A DNA stretch of 64,000 nucleotides from contig NZ_AP027080.1 in assembly GCF_030295405.1 (NCBI RefSeq), positions 1,364,001 to 1,428,000 on the forward strand, written 5' to 3'. The notes beneath the pieces were generated by a model that saw only the letters and a list, made by a program, of their open reading frames with translations, had not been told where the DNA came from and searched no databases. Below are positions 35,064 through 45,325 of this stretch, piece after piece. The stretch's first letter is position 1. Each line of letters starts with the position of its first letter. The position numbers were made by a program, and so were the translations under genes. This stretch comes from Mesoterricola silvestris (GTDB lineage: Bacteria > Acidobacteriota > Holophagae > Holophagales > Holophagaceae).

Positions 35064-37487
35064 ATGCGTCCTCGAGGCCCCAGCGCGCGAAGGCAGGACC
35101 CACGGGACCGCATCGGCGGCTACCTGGGCGGATTCCGGGGCTATGCCTTCGCCTTCCTGGCCACGGCGGGCACCCTGGGCCTGAGGCTGGCCTGCGCCCC
35201 CGGATTCGGGCAGCGCCCCCTGATGGTCCTGTTCATGCTGCCCATCATCATCAGCGCCTTCCTGGGGGGCCTGGGCCCCGGCCTCCTGGCCACGGGTCTA
35301 TCGGCCCTGTTCCTGGACCTGGCGCTCGTGCCCCCCCGGGGTTCCCTGGCCGTCTCCGGCCCCTTCGACCTGGTCCAGCTCTGCTTCCTGGTGGCCAGCG
35401 GCGTCCTCGTGAGCTTCCTCGCGGGCGCCCTCCTCCGATCCCGGGCCAAGGAGGCCGCCGCCGCCCACCGGCTCCAGGCCGCATTGGAGCAGGAACGGGC
35501 CTCCCACCACGCCCTGGGGATCAGCGAGAATTCCCGCCAGGTGCTCGACGCGCTGTACCGCGGGCTCATGGAGACCACCCCCGCGGGATGCTTCGTCACC
35601 GACGGCCACTGGCGGATCATCCTGGTGAACCAGGCCTACGTCCAGCGTTCCGGCTATTCCCGGGAGGAGCTCCTGGCCATGCGCGTCCCCGACCTGAGCG
35701 GGGAGGACTCCGACGAGGCCTACCGCCGGATGCCCGCCGAGGGGCAGGTGCGTTTCGAGACCCGGCACACCACCCGCTCCGGCGAGGTCTGGCCCGTGGA
35801 GATCGTCGCTTCCTACTCGCCCATGGAGGGCGGGCGCCTTTTCGTGTTCTGCCAGGACATCACCGAGCGGGTCCAGGCCCTGGACGCCATGCGGTCCATG
35901 GAGCACCTGAACACCGTGCGCAGTCGCATGGAGATGGCCCTGGTGGAGAGCGAGAAGCGCTTCCAGGACATCGCCAGCGCCTCCTCCGACTGGTTCTGGG
36001 AGGTGGACCGGGAGGGCCGCTACACCTACGCCTCGGAGAGCGTCGCCAAGGTCCTGGGCTTCCGGCCCGAGGAGATGGTCGGGCGGTCCATGCTGGACGG
36101 CTATCCCCCCGACGAGCGCCAGGGCATGGAGAACCGCCACCGGCGCCTGTTCGCGGAGGCCCAGGCCTTCCGCAACATCCCCGCCACCCAGGTGCGCAAG
36201 GACGGCGGCATCGTCCACGTGCTCACGTCGGGCACCCCGCTCCTGGACGGCGAGGGGGCCCTCAAGGGGTTCCGGGGCCTGGACCTGGACGTTACCGACG
36301 TCCGGTTCGCGGAGGAACAGCAGCGCAAGCTCGAGGGCGAACTGGTCCAGGCGCAGAAGCTCGAATCCATCGGCCGGCTCGCGGGGGGCGTGGCCCACGA
36401 CTTCAACAACATGCTGGGCGTCATCCTGGGCCAGGCGGAAGTGGCCATGATGCTCCCCGGCTCCAAGCCCTTCCAGCCCTTCCTGGGGGAGATCATCAAG
36501 GCCGCGCGGCGCTCGGGGGACCTCACCCGCCAGCTGCTGGCCTTCGCCCGCAAGCAGGTCATCGCCCCCCGGGTGCTGGACCTGAACGAGACCATCCAGG
36601 GCATGCTGAAGATGCTGGGGAGGCTCATCGGCGAGGACATCACCCTGGCCTGGGTGCGCAAGGAAGGCCTGTGGCCGATCCGCATGGATCCCTCCCAGAT
36701 CGACCAGATCCTGGCCAATCTCGCCGTCAACGCCCGGGACGCCATCCTGGGGGTGGGCCGGATCACCATCGGCCTGGAGAACGTCACCGTCGACGGGTCC
36801 TTCCTGCGCGACCATCCGGAGGCGGTGGCCGGCGACTTCGTGGCGCTCTCGGTGGCCGATTCGGGCTGCGGGATGGACCCGGAGGTCCTCTCCCACATCT
36901 TCGAACCCTTCTTCACCACCAAGGCCATGGGCAAGGGCACGGGCCTGGGCCTGGCCACGGTGTTCGGCATCGTCAAGCAGAACGACGGCTTCATCCTGGT
37001 GGAAAGCCAGCCCGGGAAGGGCACCCGGTTCCGGATCTACCTGCCCCGCCATGCGGGTTCCCGGCCCGAGGCCGAGGGGGCCGCGCCCCCGGCCATCCCC
37101 ACCGGCCACGGGGAGACGATCCTCCTGGTGGAGGACGAGGAGGCGGTCCTCGTGGCCACGCGGATGCTCCTGGAGCAGCTGGGCTACGTGGTGCTGTCCG
37201 CCCAGGGCGCCGCCAGGGCCCTGGAGATCGAGGGCAGCTTCGCGGGCACCCTGGACCTGCTCCTCACGGACGTGGTGATGCCCGAGATGAACGGCCGCGA
37301 GCTTTCCGAATGGATCCGCAACCGCAGGCCGGGCCTGCCCGTGCTGTTCATGAGCGGATACACCGCCGATATCCTGGACCCCCACGGCGTGCTGGAGGAG
37401 GGCGTGCACTTCATCCAGAAGCCGGCCACGGTCCTGGAGCTGGCCCGGGGCGTGGAAGGCGTCCTGGGGCCGCGTCCCAGGTTATGA
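35064..37487 (+). CDS. Membrane hybrid sensor histidine kinase (DUF4118-PAS-PAS-HisKA-HATPase-REC)
   Basis: The 807-residue kinase has an N-terminal membrane module of DUF4118/KdpD type (about 25-125), two PAS domains (about 165-275 and 300-420), an NtrB-like HisKA domain with the phospho-His445 in GGVAHDFNNMLGVI, an HATPase domain (DSGCGMDPEVLSHIFEPFFTTK, read in two parts with KGTGLGLATVFGIVKQ), and a C-terminal receiver domain with phospho-acceptor Asp736 in LLTDVVMPEMNG. No DNA-binding response regulator is adjacent, so the output partner is unlinked. It is followed 25 bp later by a protease gene. Confidence 0.92.
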   Translation: MRPRGPSARRQDPRDRIGGYLGGFRGYAFAFLATAGTLGLRLACAPGFGQRPLMVLFMLPIIISAFLGGLGPGLLATGLSALFLDLALVPPRGSLAVSGPFDLVQLCFLVASGVLVSFLAGALLRSRAKEAAAAHRLQAALEQERASHHALGISENSRQVLDALYRGLMETTPAGCFVTDGHWRIILVNQAYVQRSGYSREELLAMRVPDLSGEDSDEAYRRMPAEGQVRFETRHTTRSGEVWPVEIVASYSPMEGGRLFVFCQDITERVQALDAMRSMEHLNTVRSRMEMALVESEKRFQDIASASSDWFWEVDREGRYTYASESVAKVLGFRPEEMVGRSMLDGYPPDERQGMENRHRRLFAEAQAFRNIPATQVRKDGGIVHVLTSGTPLLDGEGALKGFRGLDLDVTDVRFAEEQQRKLEGELVQAQKLESIGRLAGGVAHDFNNMLGVILGQAEVAMMLPGSKPFQPFLGEIIKAARRSGDLTRQLLAFARKQVIAPRVLDLNETIQGMLKMLGRLIGEDITLAWVRKEGLWPIRMDPSQIDQILANLAVNARDAILGVGRITIGLENVTVDGSFLRDHPEAVAGDFVALSVADSGCGMDPEVLSHIFEPFFTTKAMGKGTGLGLATVFGIVKQNDGFILVESQPGKGTRFRIYLPRHAGSRPEAEGAAPPAIPTGHGETILLVEDEEAVLVATRMLLEQLGYVVLSAQGAARALEIEGSFAGTLDLLLTDVVMPEMNGRELSEWIRNRRPGLPVLFMSGYTADILDPHGVLEEGVHFIQKPATVLELARGVEGVLGPRPRL

Positions 37488-37512
37488 TGGGGGCCTGCGA
37501 GGTGGACAGCCC

Positions 37513-38607
<1,095 letters not shown>

Positions 38608-38693
38608 GTGCCGGCGGGCCCCGCCGGGCATTGACGGAAAGACTCATTCGCCGCATATTTCGGGCAGCTTCGAAACCCGGAGAGGGTGGTGCC

Positions 38694-39866
38694 ATGGCCG
38701 AACTGACGCGGGACGATGTCATCGAGCACGTGAAGAACAAGGTTTCGCTCGAGTTCGCGAACCTTTCCGGCCTGGATCTGCGGGGGATCGACTTCCGCAG
38801 GACGAACCTGAGCGGGGCGGACCTGACCTCCTGCCGGCTCCAGGGCTCCCATTTCCTGGAGACCAACCTCACCCGGGCGATCCTCTACGAAGCCGACCTC
38901 TCCGGCACGAACCTTTCCGGTTCGGACCTCTCCCGGGCCAATCTCCAGAAGGCGATCCTGGTGGAGGCCAACATGACCAACGCGAAGATGGTGGAGGCCA
39001 GCCTGCGCCAGGCGGATCTCTCCCAGGCGGACTTCACCCAGTCCGACCTGGCCAAGGCCGATCTCCATTTCGCCAAGTGCAGCGGCACGGATTTCCGCCG
39101 GGCGGTGCTGTCCGACGCCAACTTCGGCCGGGCCTTCCTTCGGGGGGCCATGTTCCGGGGCGCCAACATCATGGGCGCCACCTTCGAGGGCGCCCTCGGG
39201 GTGGATCCCGCGGTGCTCCAGGGGGACATCGCCGGGGGCATCGAGCTGGACGAGCCGGAATCCGGAAGGTCGCTGCTGGACGTCTTCAGGGTCACCACCA
39301 CCGTGGACTACAACGCCCTCCGCCCCATGGGCGATTCCACGAAGGGCGCCCCGGCGCGCAAGACCAAGTACCATCCCCCCCTTCGGGGCATCGCCTCGGT
39401 CATCTACACCACCGGCGGCTGGATCCGGGGCACCTTCCACGTGCCCACCATGCACGGGTTCCTGGAGTACCTGAACCTTTCCGGCGACATGCTGAAGCTC
39501 ACCGGCGTCATCCTGCCCTACCTTGAGATGGAGCTGCGCTTTTTCGCCCTGCGGAGGGGCAAGGCCCTGCTGGTGATGCCCGACTGCGACCTGGCGCTGC
39601 TGCAGCTGCCGGAACCCACGGCCCAGTACCACGTCCACCGGGTCTCGTTCCTCCTGGAAGGGGGCACCGTCACCGGGAGCCTCGCCATCGAGGAGGACAT
39701 CCGCGTATCGGACTACCTGGCCAACCATGACGGGTTCCTGGTGCTGCGCAACTGCCGCTTCGGCGCCCACGACGCGCCGGTGGAGGAGGAGAGCCACTTC
39801 CCGCTGCTGCTGGTGAACAGCGCCACGGTGGTGGGGGCCTCGGACGAGAGGCTCAGGGACGGGTAG
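38694..39866 (+). CDS. Pentapeptide-repeat protein with two DUF6812-like C-terminal units
   Basis: The 390-residue protein has about 25 pentapeptide repeats (A(D/N)LXX pattern; residues about 20-170, for example SGADLTSCRLQGSHF), which form a right-handed quadrilateral helix. The C-terminal half (about 220-380) has two similar beta units, GWIRGTFHVPTMHGFLEYLN and TVTGSLAIEEDIRVSDYLAN, each followed by a short L(K/V)L segment; they resemble DUF6812. No signal peptide is seen, so it is probably cytoplasmic. Function is unknown. An SD-like GGAGAGG precedes the ATG. It lies 86 bp after the protease gene. Confidence 0.75.
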   Translation: MAELTRDDVIEHVKNKVSLEFANLSGLDLRGIDFRRTNLSGADLTSCRLQGSHFLETNLTRAILYEADLSGTNLSGSDLSRANLQKAILVEANMTNAKMVEASLRQADLSQADFTQSDLAKADLHFAKCSGTDFRRAVLSDANFGRAFLRGAMFRGANIMGATFEGALGVDPAVLQGDIAGGIELDEPESGRSLLDVFRVTTTVDYNALRPMGDSTKGAPARKTKYHPPLRGIASVIYTTGGWIRGTFHVPTMHGFLEYLNLSGDMLKLTGVILPYLEMELRFFALRRGKALLVMPDCDLALLQLPEPTAQYHVHRVSFLLEGGTVTGSLAIEEDIRVSDYLANHDGFLVLRNCRFGAHDAPVEEESHFPLLLVNSATVVGASDERLRDG

Positions 39867-39876
39867 CGGCGCGCCC

Positions 39877-40701
39877 CTACCCCCGGGTGATCACCAGCAG
39901 CACGACCGTGACCAGCACCGTCCCCACCACCACCAGGTAGGTTCCGCTGAGCGCGATCCCCCGGAGATGCCGCTTCCAGGCCTTCCCGCCGTGCACGCGC
40001 TTCAGGGCGAGGCAAAGGTGCACGGGCAGGGCGAGGAACAGGAGTCCCCCGGCCACGCGCACCAGCCCCCAGGGCGCCTTGGCCAGGATTTCCTGGACGA
40101 TGAAGACGCTGAATGCGTAGGCGTGGAAGTGGAGGGAGAAGATGACGTGCTCCACGAAGTAGGTTCCGCTCCCGGCGTGGAAGAGGAGCAGGAGCGCGGC
40201 GAAGGCGGGCAGCAGCAGGAACATGACCCTGGAGATCCACAGGAGGAGCACGGCCTTGAAGGCCTCGGGGTTCTCCTTGGCCTTGAGGATGCCCCGCTTG
40301 ATCCGGCCCGGCTTCTTCGCGGGCGCGGCTTCGGGGAGCGGGGCCTCGTCGTCCACCTGGACGATCACGTTGGCGCGCCCCTTCCCCGGGGCGCGGGTGG
40401 AGGTGCCCGCAGAACCCAGCAGCATGAACAGGAGGATGCTCACGAACACGTAGAGCCGGAAGGGCGGCAGGAACCGCGCCCGGTGCCCGGCGAAGTAGGC
40501 GAGGGTGAGCTCCCCGGGCCGCAGGAAGAGAAGGCGCAGCGTCGCCACCAGCCTCGAATCCAGGTTGAAGAACTCCAGGACCGCCTCCTTCAGGACGTGC
40601 CCGAGGCGCAGGTCCCGGTCCTGGCGGTGCTGGCCGCACTGGGAGCAGAAGGGGCCGTGGAGCGGCGTGCCGCAATCGAGGCAGGATCCGGTGGAGGTCA
40701 T
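39877..40701 (-). CDS. DUF3667-like zinc-ribbon membrane protein
   Basis: The 274-residue protein has an N-terminal zinc ribbon (CLDCGTPLHGPFCSQCG), then VLKEAVLEFFNLDSRLVATLRLLFLRPG, which I recognise (in parts) as the DUF3667/YppF-like opening, and four to five hydrophobic helices. The charged segment around residues 110-160 (PAKKPGRIKRGILKAK) lies between helices 1 and 2. Function is unknown. It could be the last gene of the kinase operon (66 bp downstream of it). A GTG at 40710 is an alternative start. Confidence 0.75.
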   Translation of the reverse strand: MTSTGSCLDCGTPLHGPFCSQCGQHRQDRDLRLGHVLKEAVLEFFNLDSRLVATLRLLFLRPGELTLAYFAGHRARFLPPFRLYVFVSILLFMLLGSAGTSTRAPGKGRANVIVQVDDEAPLPEAAPAKKPGRIKRGILKAKENPEAFKAVLLLWISRVMFLLLPAFAALLLLFHAGSGTYFVEHVIFSLHFHAYAFSVFIVQEILAKAPWGLVRVAGGLLFLALPVHLCLALKRVHGGKAWKRHLRGIALSGTYLVVVGTVLVTVVLLVITRG

Positions 40702-40767
40702 GGGGCTCACTGAGGTCGTGGAAATTCAACCATAGCATCCGCCAGGACGGTCCATCCCCCCGGGTCC

Positions 40768-42381
40768 CTACTTCCCATCCTTTCGCAGGACGATGGGCAT
40801 CGGCGGGCGGTCCCCCGGTCCCAGCCTGCCCTCCCACCGCCTGAAGCCCCGCAGGGTCACCACCAGCACCGCGGGCCGGTCGGGCACGGGGACTCCGGAG
40901 CAGGGCGTCGTGCCCACGGGGCGCCCGTCCAGGGTCACGGCGGCTCCGGAGGGCGTGCTGTGGATGTCGGCCCAGGCGGTGGCGGGCTGGAGCACCAGGT
41001 CCAGGGGGCCCTGGCCCGGGCTGATTTCCTGGACGACGGTGTCGTAGCCGTTCAGGCTGACTTCCAGGAGATGCCTGCCGAAGGTGACCGAACCCCGGAA
41101 GGGCGTCTGGCCCACGGGCTTGCCGTCCAGCACGACCTGGGCCTGGGGCGGCGTGGTCTGCACCTTGATGGTCCGGGGGTACAGGAAGAAGAGGGCCACG
41201 GCGGCCGCGGCGGCCACGAGCCACAGCACCGCGCCGCCGCGGCGGGTGGGGGCGGGGGTGAGGATCGGCGTCCAGCCCTTGGGGTGAGACGTGGCGGCAC
41301 GGCCCGCCAGGGGAATGCCATGGGGGGGCGAGGACCGGGGCGCGCCGGATGAAGGGCCGGACTCCCCCTTGAAGAGGCCCGGGGGGGGGCCCGTGAGGGG
41401 GGCCACCGGCTTGGGGGGGGCCGGGACGGAGCGGGACCTGGGTGGCCCCGTGGCCGCCGGGACGGGCAGGGCGAAGGCCTCGGTCTCCTCGGGCTTTTGC
41501 AGCCGGGGCGAGGAGGGGTGGGAGGCGGCGGCCCCGCCCTCGGCGCCGAGGCCCTTGGTCACGAGCTTGTCCTTCAGGCCCAGGGCCTCCGCCAGGGCCG
41601 TCAGGAAGGCCAGGATGGATTCGTAGCGCCGGGTGGGGTCCTTGTGGAGGGCCTTGATGAAGACCCTGGCCAGCGGCGCGGGGGTGCGGGGGGGAATGGC
41701 GGGGGCGTCGTGGGCGATGGCGCTCAGCACGGAGGACAGGGTCTCCCCGGGGAAGGGGAGGGTGCCCAGGACCATCTGGAAGGCCATGACGGTGAAGGCC
41801 CACCGGTCCGTGGCGGGCGTGGCGCGGTCGCCCCCGAGGAGCTCCGGCGCCGTGTGGGTGGGGGTGCCCATCATGGTCCCGGTGTGGGTGAGACTGCTGT
41901 CGTCGTCCCGGGCGAGACCGAAGTCCGTGAGCTTGAGCTGGGAATCCCGGCTCACCAGGATGTTCTCGGGCTTGATGTCCCGGTGGACGACCCCGGCGCG
42001 CTCCGCCGCCACCAGGGCCTGGCCCAGCTGGGTGAGCCAGTCAAGGGCGGTCTCGGGGTCCAGGACCTCCTGGGAAAGGATCCTGGAGAGCGAGCTCCCG
42101 TCCACGAACTCCATGGTGAGGAAGGGGCCCGCCTCGGGATCGTCTCCCACATCGAAGACGGTGATGATGTTGGGATGGTTGAGCTGGGCGCTGATCTCGG
42201 ACTCCCGCTGGAACCGCGCGATCATGGTCTCGGAATCCGAACGGGTCTTCTGCACGATCTTCACGGCCACCCGCCGCTTCAGGAGCGGGTCCTGGGCCAG
42301 GTACACGACCCCCATGGCCCCGGCGCCCAGCCGTTGCAGGACCGTGTACCGACCGATGGCCGCGGGGTCTACGAAGTCCAT
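40768..42381 (-). CDS. Membrane-anchored Ser/Thr protein kinase with PEGA domains
   Basis: The 537-residue kinase has an N-terminal Hanks-type domain (residues about 12-270): glycine loop LGAGAMGVVYLAQD, catalytic Lys in VAVKIV, catalytic loop HRDIKPENILVS, magnesium site DFGLAR and activation segment GTPTHTAPELL. A Pro-rich linker follows (about 290-400). One transmembrane helix (VLWLVAAAAAVALFFLY) and two PEGA-type beta domains (VQTTPPQAQVVLDGKPVG and IHSTPSGAAVTLDGRPVG) close the protein. It overlaps the upstream phosphatase gene by 13 bases, so kinase and phosphatase are coupled. It should phosphorylate cytoplasmic targets, including perhaps the FHA protein's partners. Confidence 0.92.
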   Translation of the reverse strand: MDFVDPAAIGRYTVLQRLGAGAMGVVYLAQDPLLKRRVAVKIVQKTRSDSETMIARFQRESEISAQLNHPNIITVFDVGDDPEAGPFLTMEFVDGSSLSRILSQEVLDPETALDWLTQLGQALVAAERAGVVHRDIKPENILVSRDSQLKLTDFGLARDDDSSLTHTGTMMGTPTHTAPELLGGDRATPATDRWAFTVMAFQMVLGTLPFPGETLSSVLSAIAHDAPAIPPRTPAPLARVFIKALHKDPTRRYESILAFLTALAEALGLKDKLVTKGLGAEGGAAASHPSSPRLQKPEETEAFALPVPAATGPPRSRSVPAPPKPVAPLTGPPPGLFKGESGPSSGAPRSSPPHGIPLAGRAATSHPKGWTPILTPAPTRRGGAVLWLVAAAAAVALFFLYPRTIKVQTTPPQAQVVLDGKPVGQTPFRGSVTFGRHLLEVSLNGYDTVVQEISPGQGPLDLVLQPATAWADIHSTPSGAAVTLDGRPVGTTPCSGVPVPDRPAVLVVTLRGFRRWEGRLGPGDRPPMPIVLRKDGK

Positions 42382-44012
42382 GTCCCCTCCTGGACGCACC
42401 GCACCATGACGATGGTCCGGTCGTCGGTGGCCGGCGCGCCCCGGGTGTGCTCCTGGAGGGCGGCGACCAGGCCCGCGTTGAGGTCGGGCAGGGGCAGGGG
42501 GCCCAGATCCCGCAGGGTCCGGCACACCCTGGCCAGGTCGAATTCCACCCCCTCCGGATCGGCGGCCTCGGTGATGCCGTCCGTGTACAGGAAGAGCAGG
42601 TCCCCCGGTCCGAGCCGGACCGTGCCCTGGCCGTACTCCCGGCCCGGGAACATCGCCAGGGGGAAGCCCTGGGAGGGGAGCTCCTCCACGGTCCCGTCCG
42701 CCTTCAGCAGGGGGATGGGATTGTGCCCGGCGTTGGTGAAGGTCAGGGTCCGGGCCGCGGGATCCAGGAGCGCCAGGAAGGCGGTGATGAAGCGATTGGT
42801 GGTGGTGCGCTTGCTGAGGGCCAGGCTGATCTTGGCGGCGAGGATCGCGGGGCTCTCGGCGCCCTCGGTCCAGGCCTGCATGAGGGCCTGGAACGTGGCC
42901 ATGAGGAGGCCGGGCCCGATGCCCTTGCCGGAGACGTCCGCGATGGCCAGCCAGGTCCTGCCTCCGGGCCCGGGCCAGAACCCGTAGAGGTCCCCCGAGA
43001 CGTTCCAGCAGGCCACGTTGATCCCGAAGAGCTCGAAGCCCTCCAGGGCCGGGCACCGGTCGGGAAGCAGCCGCTCCTGGATCCTCCGGGCCACCTCCAG
43101 CTCCTTCTCCATGGTCCGCTTGACGACCAGCTCCTCCAGGAGGCGGGTGGTGCGGATCTTGGCGGCGGCCATGTGGCTCACCACCGCCACCAGCCGGAGG
43201 TCCTCCTCCGTGAAGGCCCCGCGCATGGGTCCGGCGTCCATGTAGATGATGCCCACCACCTCGCCGCCGTGCTCCAGGGGCACGGTCATGATAGAGGTCA
43301 CGCCGCTGGTCACGATGGACTGGGCCTGGGCCAGCCGGGAATCCAGCAGGGGGTTGTTGATGAGCAGGGCCTCCCTGCGCTCCACGGCGGCCTCGAGCAT
43401 CGTCCTGGACAGCTCCACCTGGAAGTCCTGGCCCCTGGAGCGGGAACGCGCCGCCACCTGGGCCATGGCCCCCTTGGCGTCCCGCAGGAGCACCGCGCCC
43501 CGCCCGGGCTTCAGGAACGTGAAGAGCCGCTCCAGCAGGTCCCACAGCATCATCTCGGTGGTGACGTCGCCCAGCATGTCCAGGCTGAGGGCGTGGACGA
43601 GGTCCAGGGCCTCCTTCCACCGCTGGGCGGACGCGGTGTCCCGGGTCCCCGGGGAGGAGGAACGCAGCCGGTCCACCTCCATGAGGAAGGAGACGCTGGA
43701 GTCCGGGTCCTGCGGGGCGTCCGGGCCCTCTTCCAGGCGGATGCTGAGCCTCCCGAAGACGATCTCGTCCCCCCCCTTCACCCGCCGGGGTTCCAGGAGG
43801 CGGTCGCCGTTCACCAGGGTGCCGTTGCGGGAGCCCAGGTCCTCCAGCATGGCCGTCCCTTCCCGCCAGGTGAGCCGGGCGTGGTTCCGGGACAGGCTGG
43901 AATCCTCCAGGACCAGGTCGTTGCCGGGATCCCGGCCGATGGTGAGCGCCGCGCGTTCCCGCCCGAGTTTTACGGGGGCCCGGTCGGGTAGGCGGATCCA
44001 GAGTTCGGCCAT
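42369..44012 (-). CDS. FHA-GAF-SpoIIE (PP2C-type) phosphatase
   Basis: The 547-residue protein has an FHA domain (about 20-95; TIGRDPGNDLVLEDSSLSRNH and GSRNGTLVNGDRL), a GAF domain (about 150-300), a short coiled linker and a C-terminal SpoIIE/RsbU-type phosphatase domain with SGDLYGF, IADVSGKGIGPGLLMA, YTDGITEA and a final DDRTIVMV, so all metal-binding Asp motifs are present. The third residue after GDLY is Gly rather than the usual Asp. It presumably dephosphorylates Ser/Thr phosphoproteins and its FHA domain reads phospho-Thr. It starts 49 bp after the NrfD gene. Confidence 0.9.
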   Translation of the reverse strand: MAELWIRLPDRAPVKLGRERAALTIGRDPGNDLVLEDSSLSRNHARLTWREGTAMLEDLGSRNGTLVNGDRLLEPRRVKGGDEIVFGRLSIRLEEGPDAPQDPDSSVSFLMEVDRLRSSSPGTRDTASAQRWKEALDLVHALSLDMLGDVTTEMMLWDLLERLFTFLKPGRGAVLLRDAKGAMAQVAARSRSRGQDFQVELSRTMLEAAVERREALLINNPLLDSRLAQAQSIVTSGVTSIMTVPLEHGGEVVGIIYMDAGPMRGAFTEEDLRLVAVVSHMAAAKIRTTRLLEELVVKRTMEKELEVARRIQERLLPDRCPALEGFELFGINVACWNVSGDLYGFWPGPGGRTWLAIADVSGKGIGPGLLMATFQALMQAWTEGAESPAILAAKISLALSKRTTTNRFITAFLALLDPAARTLTFTNAGHNPIPLLKADGTVEELPSQGFPLAMFPGREYGQGTVRLGPGDLLFLYTDGITEAADPEGVEFDLARVCRTLRDLGPLPLPDLNAGLVAALQEHTRGAPATDDRTIVMVRCVQEGTWTS

Positions 44013-44061
44013 GGAATTGCCTTTGGTGTGGCCATCTTTGTCGGATTTCTTGACTTGTCAA

Positions 44062-45321
44062 CTATGAAATATAAGCGGCTGGTTTCCGGAGGGGTTGGCC
44101 CTTGGAAGCCGGGCCGGGGAACTCCCCCAGCATGAGGGGCACCGCGATCTTCAGCATGAGGGTGAAGACCAGGAAGCCCATGGCGAAGATCCCCGCAGCC
44201 ACCAGCAGCTCCGTCAGGGAGGGGCGGTAGACGTAGATGTCGCCCAGCACGTCCGGCGTCAGGCCCGGGATGATCAGGGCCATGCCCTTCTCGATGTAGA
44301 CCGACGCGTAGATGAGCACGCACCCGATGTTGAGGGTCACCCAGTTGGTGCGGGTCCTGGGAACGAGGAAGAGGAGGAAGGCGACGGCCCCCGTGAGGAT
44401 GGAGGCCCAGGCGAAGGGCACGAGGCCGGTGTGGCCCTTGAGGCCGAAGAAGAGGTACCGGATGAACACCAGGTGCTCGGTGTTGGAGTAGAACTCCTTG
44501 AACACCTCGGCGGCCGTGAGCAGGAGGTTGAAGCCCATGGTGTAGGCCATGAGCTCGGCCACCTTGAAGATGGCCTCGTCCTGGACCTTCAGCCGCGTGG
44601 TCCTCCGGAGGATCTGGAGGAGGATGAGCAGGATGGCCGGGCCCGAGCAGAACGCGGACGCCAGGAAGCGGGGCGCGAGGATGGCGGAATTCCAGAAGGG
44701 ACGCGCAGCGAGGCCGTTGTACAGGAAGGCGGTGACCGTGTGGATGCTCACGGCCATGGGGATCGAGCTCAGCACCAGGGGGATGACGATGGACCTGTTG
44801 TAGGCCTTCCCGGTGTAGCTGCAGTAGAGGAGATAGGTCACCACCGTCCAGTTGAGGAGCAGGTAGCCGTTGAGGGCCAGCACGTCCCAGGCCAGGAGGG
44901 AGCTGGGCAGGTTGAGGCGCCCCACGAAGGGGATGATGTGCCAGAACCGGTCCACCCTGCCGATGTCCACCAGGACGAAGCCCAGGCACATGACCAGGGC
45001 GCTCACCGCCAGGAGTTCGCCCAGGAGGGTTATCTCCTTGATGGGGCCCCAGTGGTAGACGTAGGCGGGGATCACCAGCATGATGGCCGCGGCCGCGACG
45101 CCCACCAGGAAGGTGAAATTGCCGATGTAGAAGCCCCACGACACCTGGTCGCGCATGTGGGTGACGATGAGCCCCTCGCGCACCTGGGCCGCGTAGGCGA
45201 ATCCCCCCAGGGCCATGAGCAGCAGGAGGAAGGCGATCCAGCCGTAGTAGTAGCGGTCTCCCCTGACGAGGAGCGCGAGGCTGTCGCGCGTGAAATGACC
45301 GAAGGTCCGCAGCGTCTCCAT
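44062..45321 (-). CDS. NrfD/PsrC-type quinone-interacting membrane subunit
   Basis: The 419-residue membrane protein has about ten hydrophobic helices and the NrfD/HmcC/DsrP pattern, starting METLRTFGHFTRDSLALLV and including GFYIGNFTFLVGVAAAAIML. Members bind quinones and move protons or electrons between quinone pool and periplasmic FeS/cytochrome subunits. Here it is encoded 4 bp after a ferredoxin-like subunit and downstream of a tetrahaem cytochrome, forming a Dsr/Hme-like respiratory complex. Direction (quinol oxidation or quinone reduction) cannot be told from the sequence. Confidence 0.9.
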   Translation of the reverse strand: METLRTFGHFTRDSLALLVRGDRYYYGWIAFLLLLMALGGFAYAAQVREGLIVTHMRDQVSWGFYIGNFTFLVGVAAAAIMLVIPAYVYHWGPIKEITLLGELLAVSALVMCLGFVLVDIGRVDRFWHIIPFVGRLNLPSSLLAWDVLALNGYLLLNWTVVTYLLYCSYTGKAYNRSIVIPLVLSSIPMAVSIHTVTAFLYNGLAARPFWNSAILAPRFLASAFCSGPAILLILLQILRRTTRLKVQDEAIFKVAELMAYTMGFNLLLTAAEVFKEFYSNTEHLVFIRYLFFGLKGHTGLVPFAWASILTGAVAFLLFLVPRTRTNWVTLNIGCVLIYASVYIEKGMALIIPGLTPDVLGDIYVYRPSLTELLVAAGIFAMGFLVFTLMLKIAVPLMLGEFPGPASKGQPLRKPAAYIS

Positions 45322-45325
45322 GGCC

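Noticed and set aside
42369-44012. Catalytically dead SpoIIE-type phosphatase, because the usual GDxYD motif reads GDLYG.
   Set aside because: The Asp of SGD, the Asp of DVSGKG, the Asp of TDGITEA and the Asp pair of DDRTIVMV are all kept, and those are the metal ligands, so activity is still expected.
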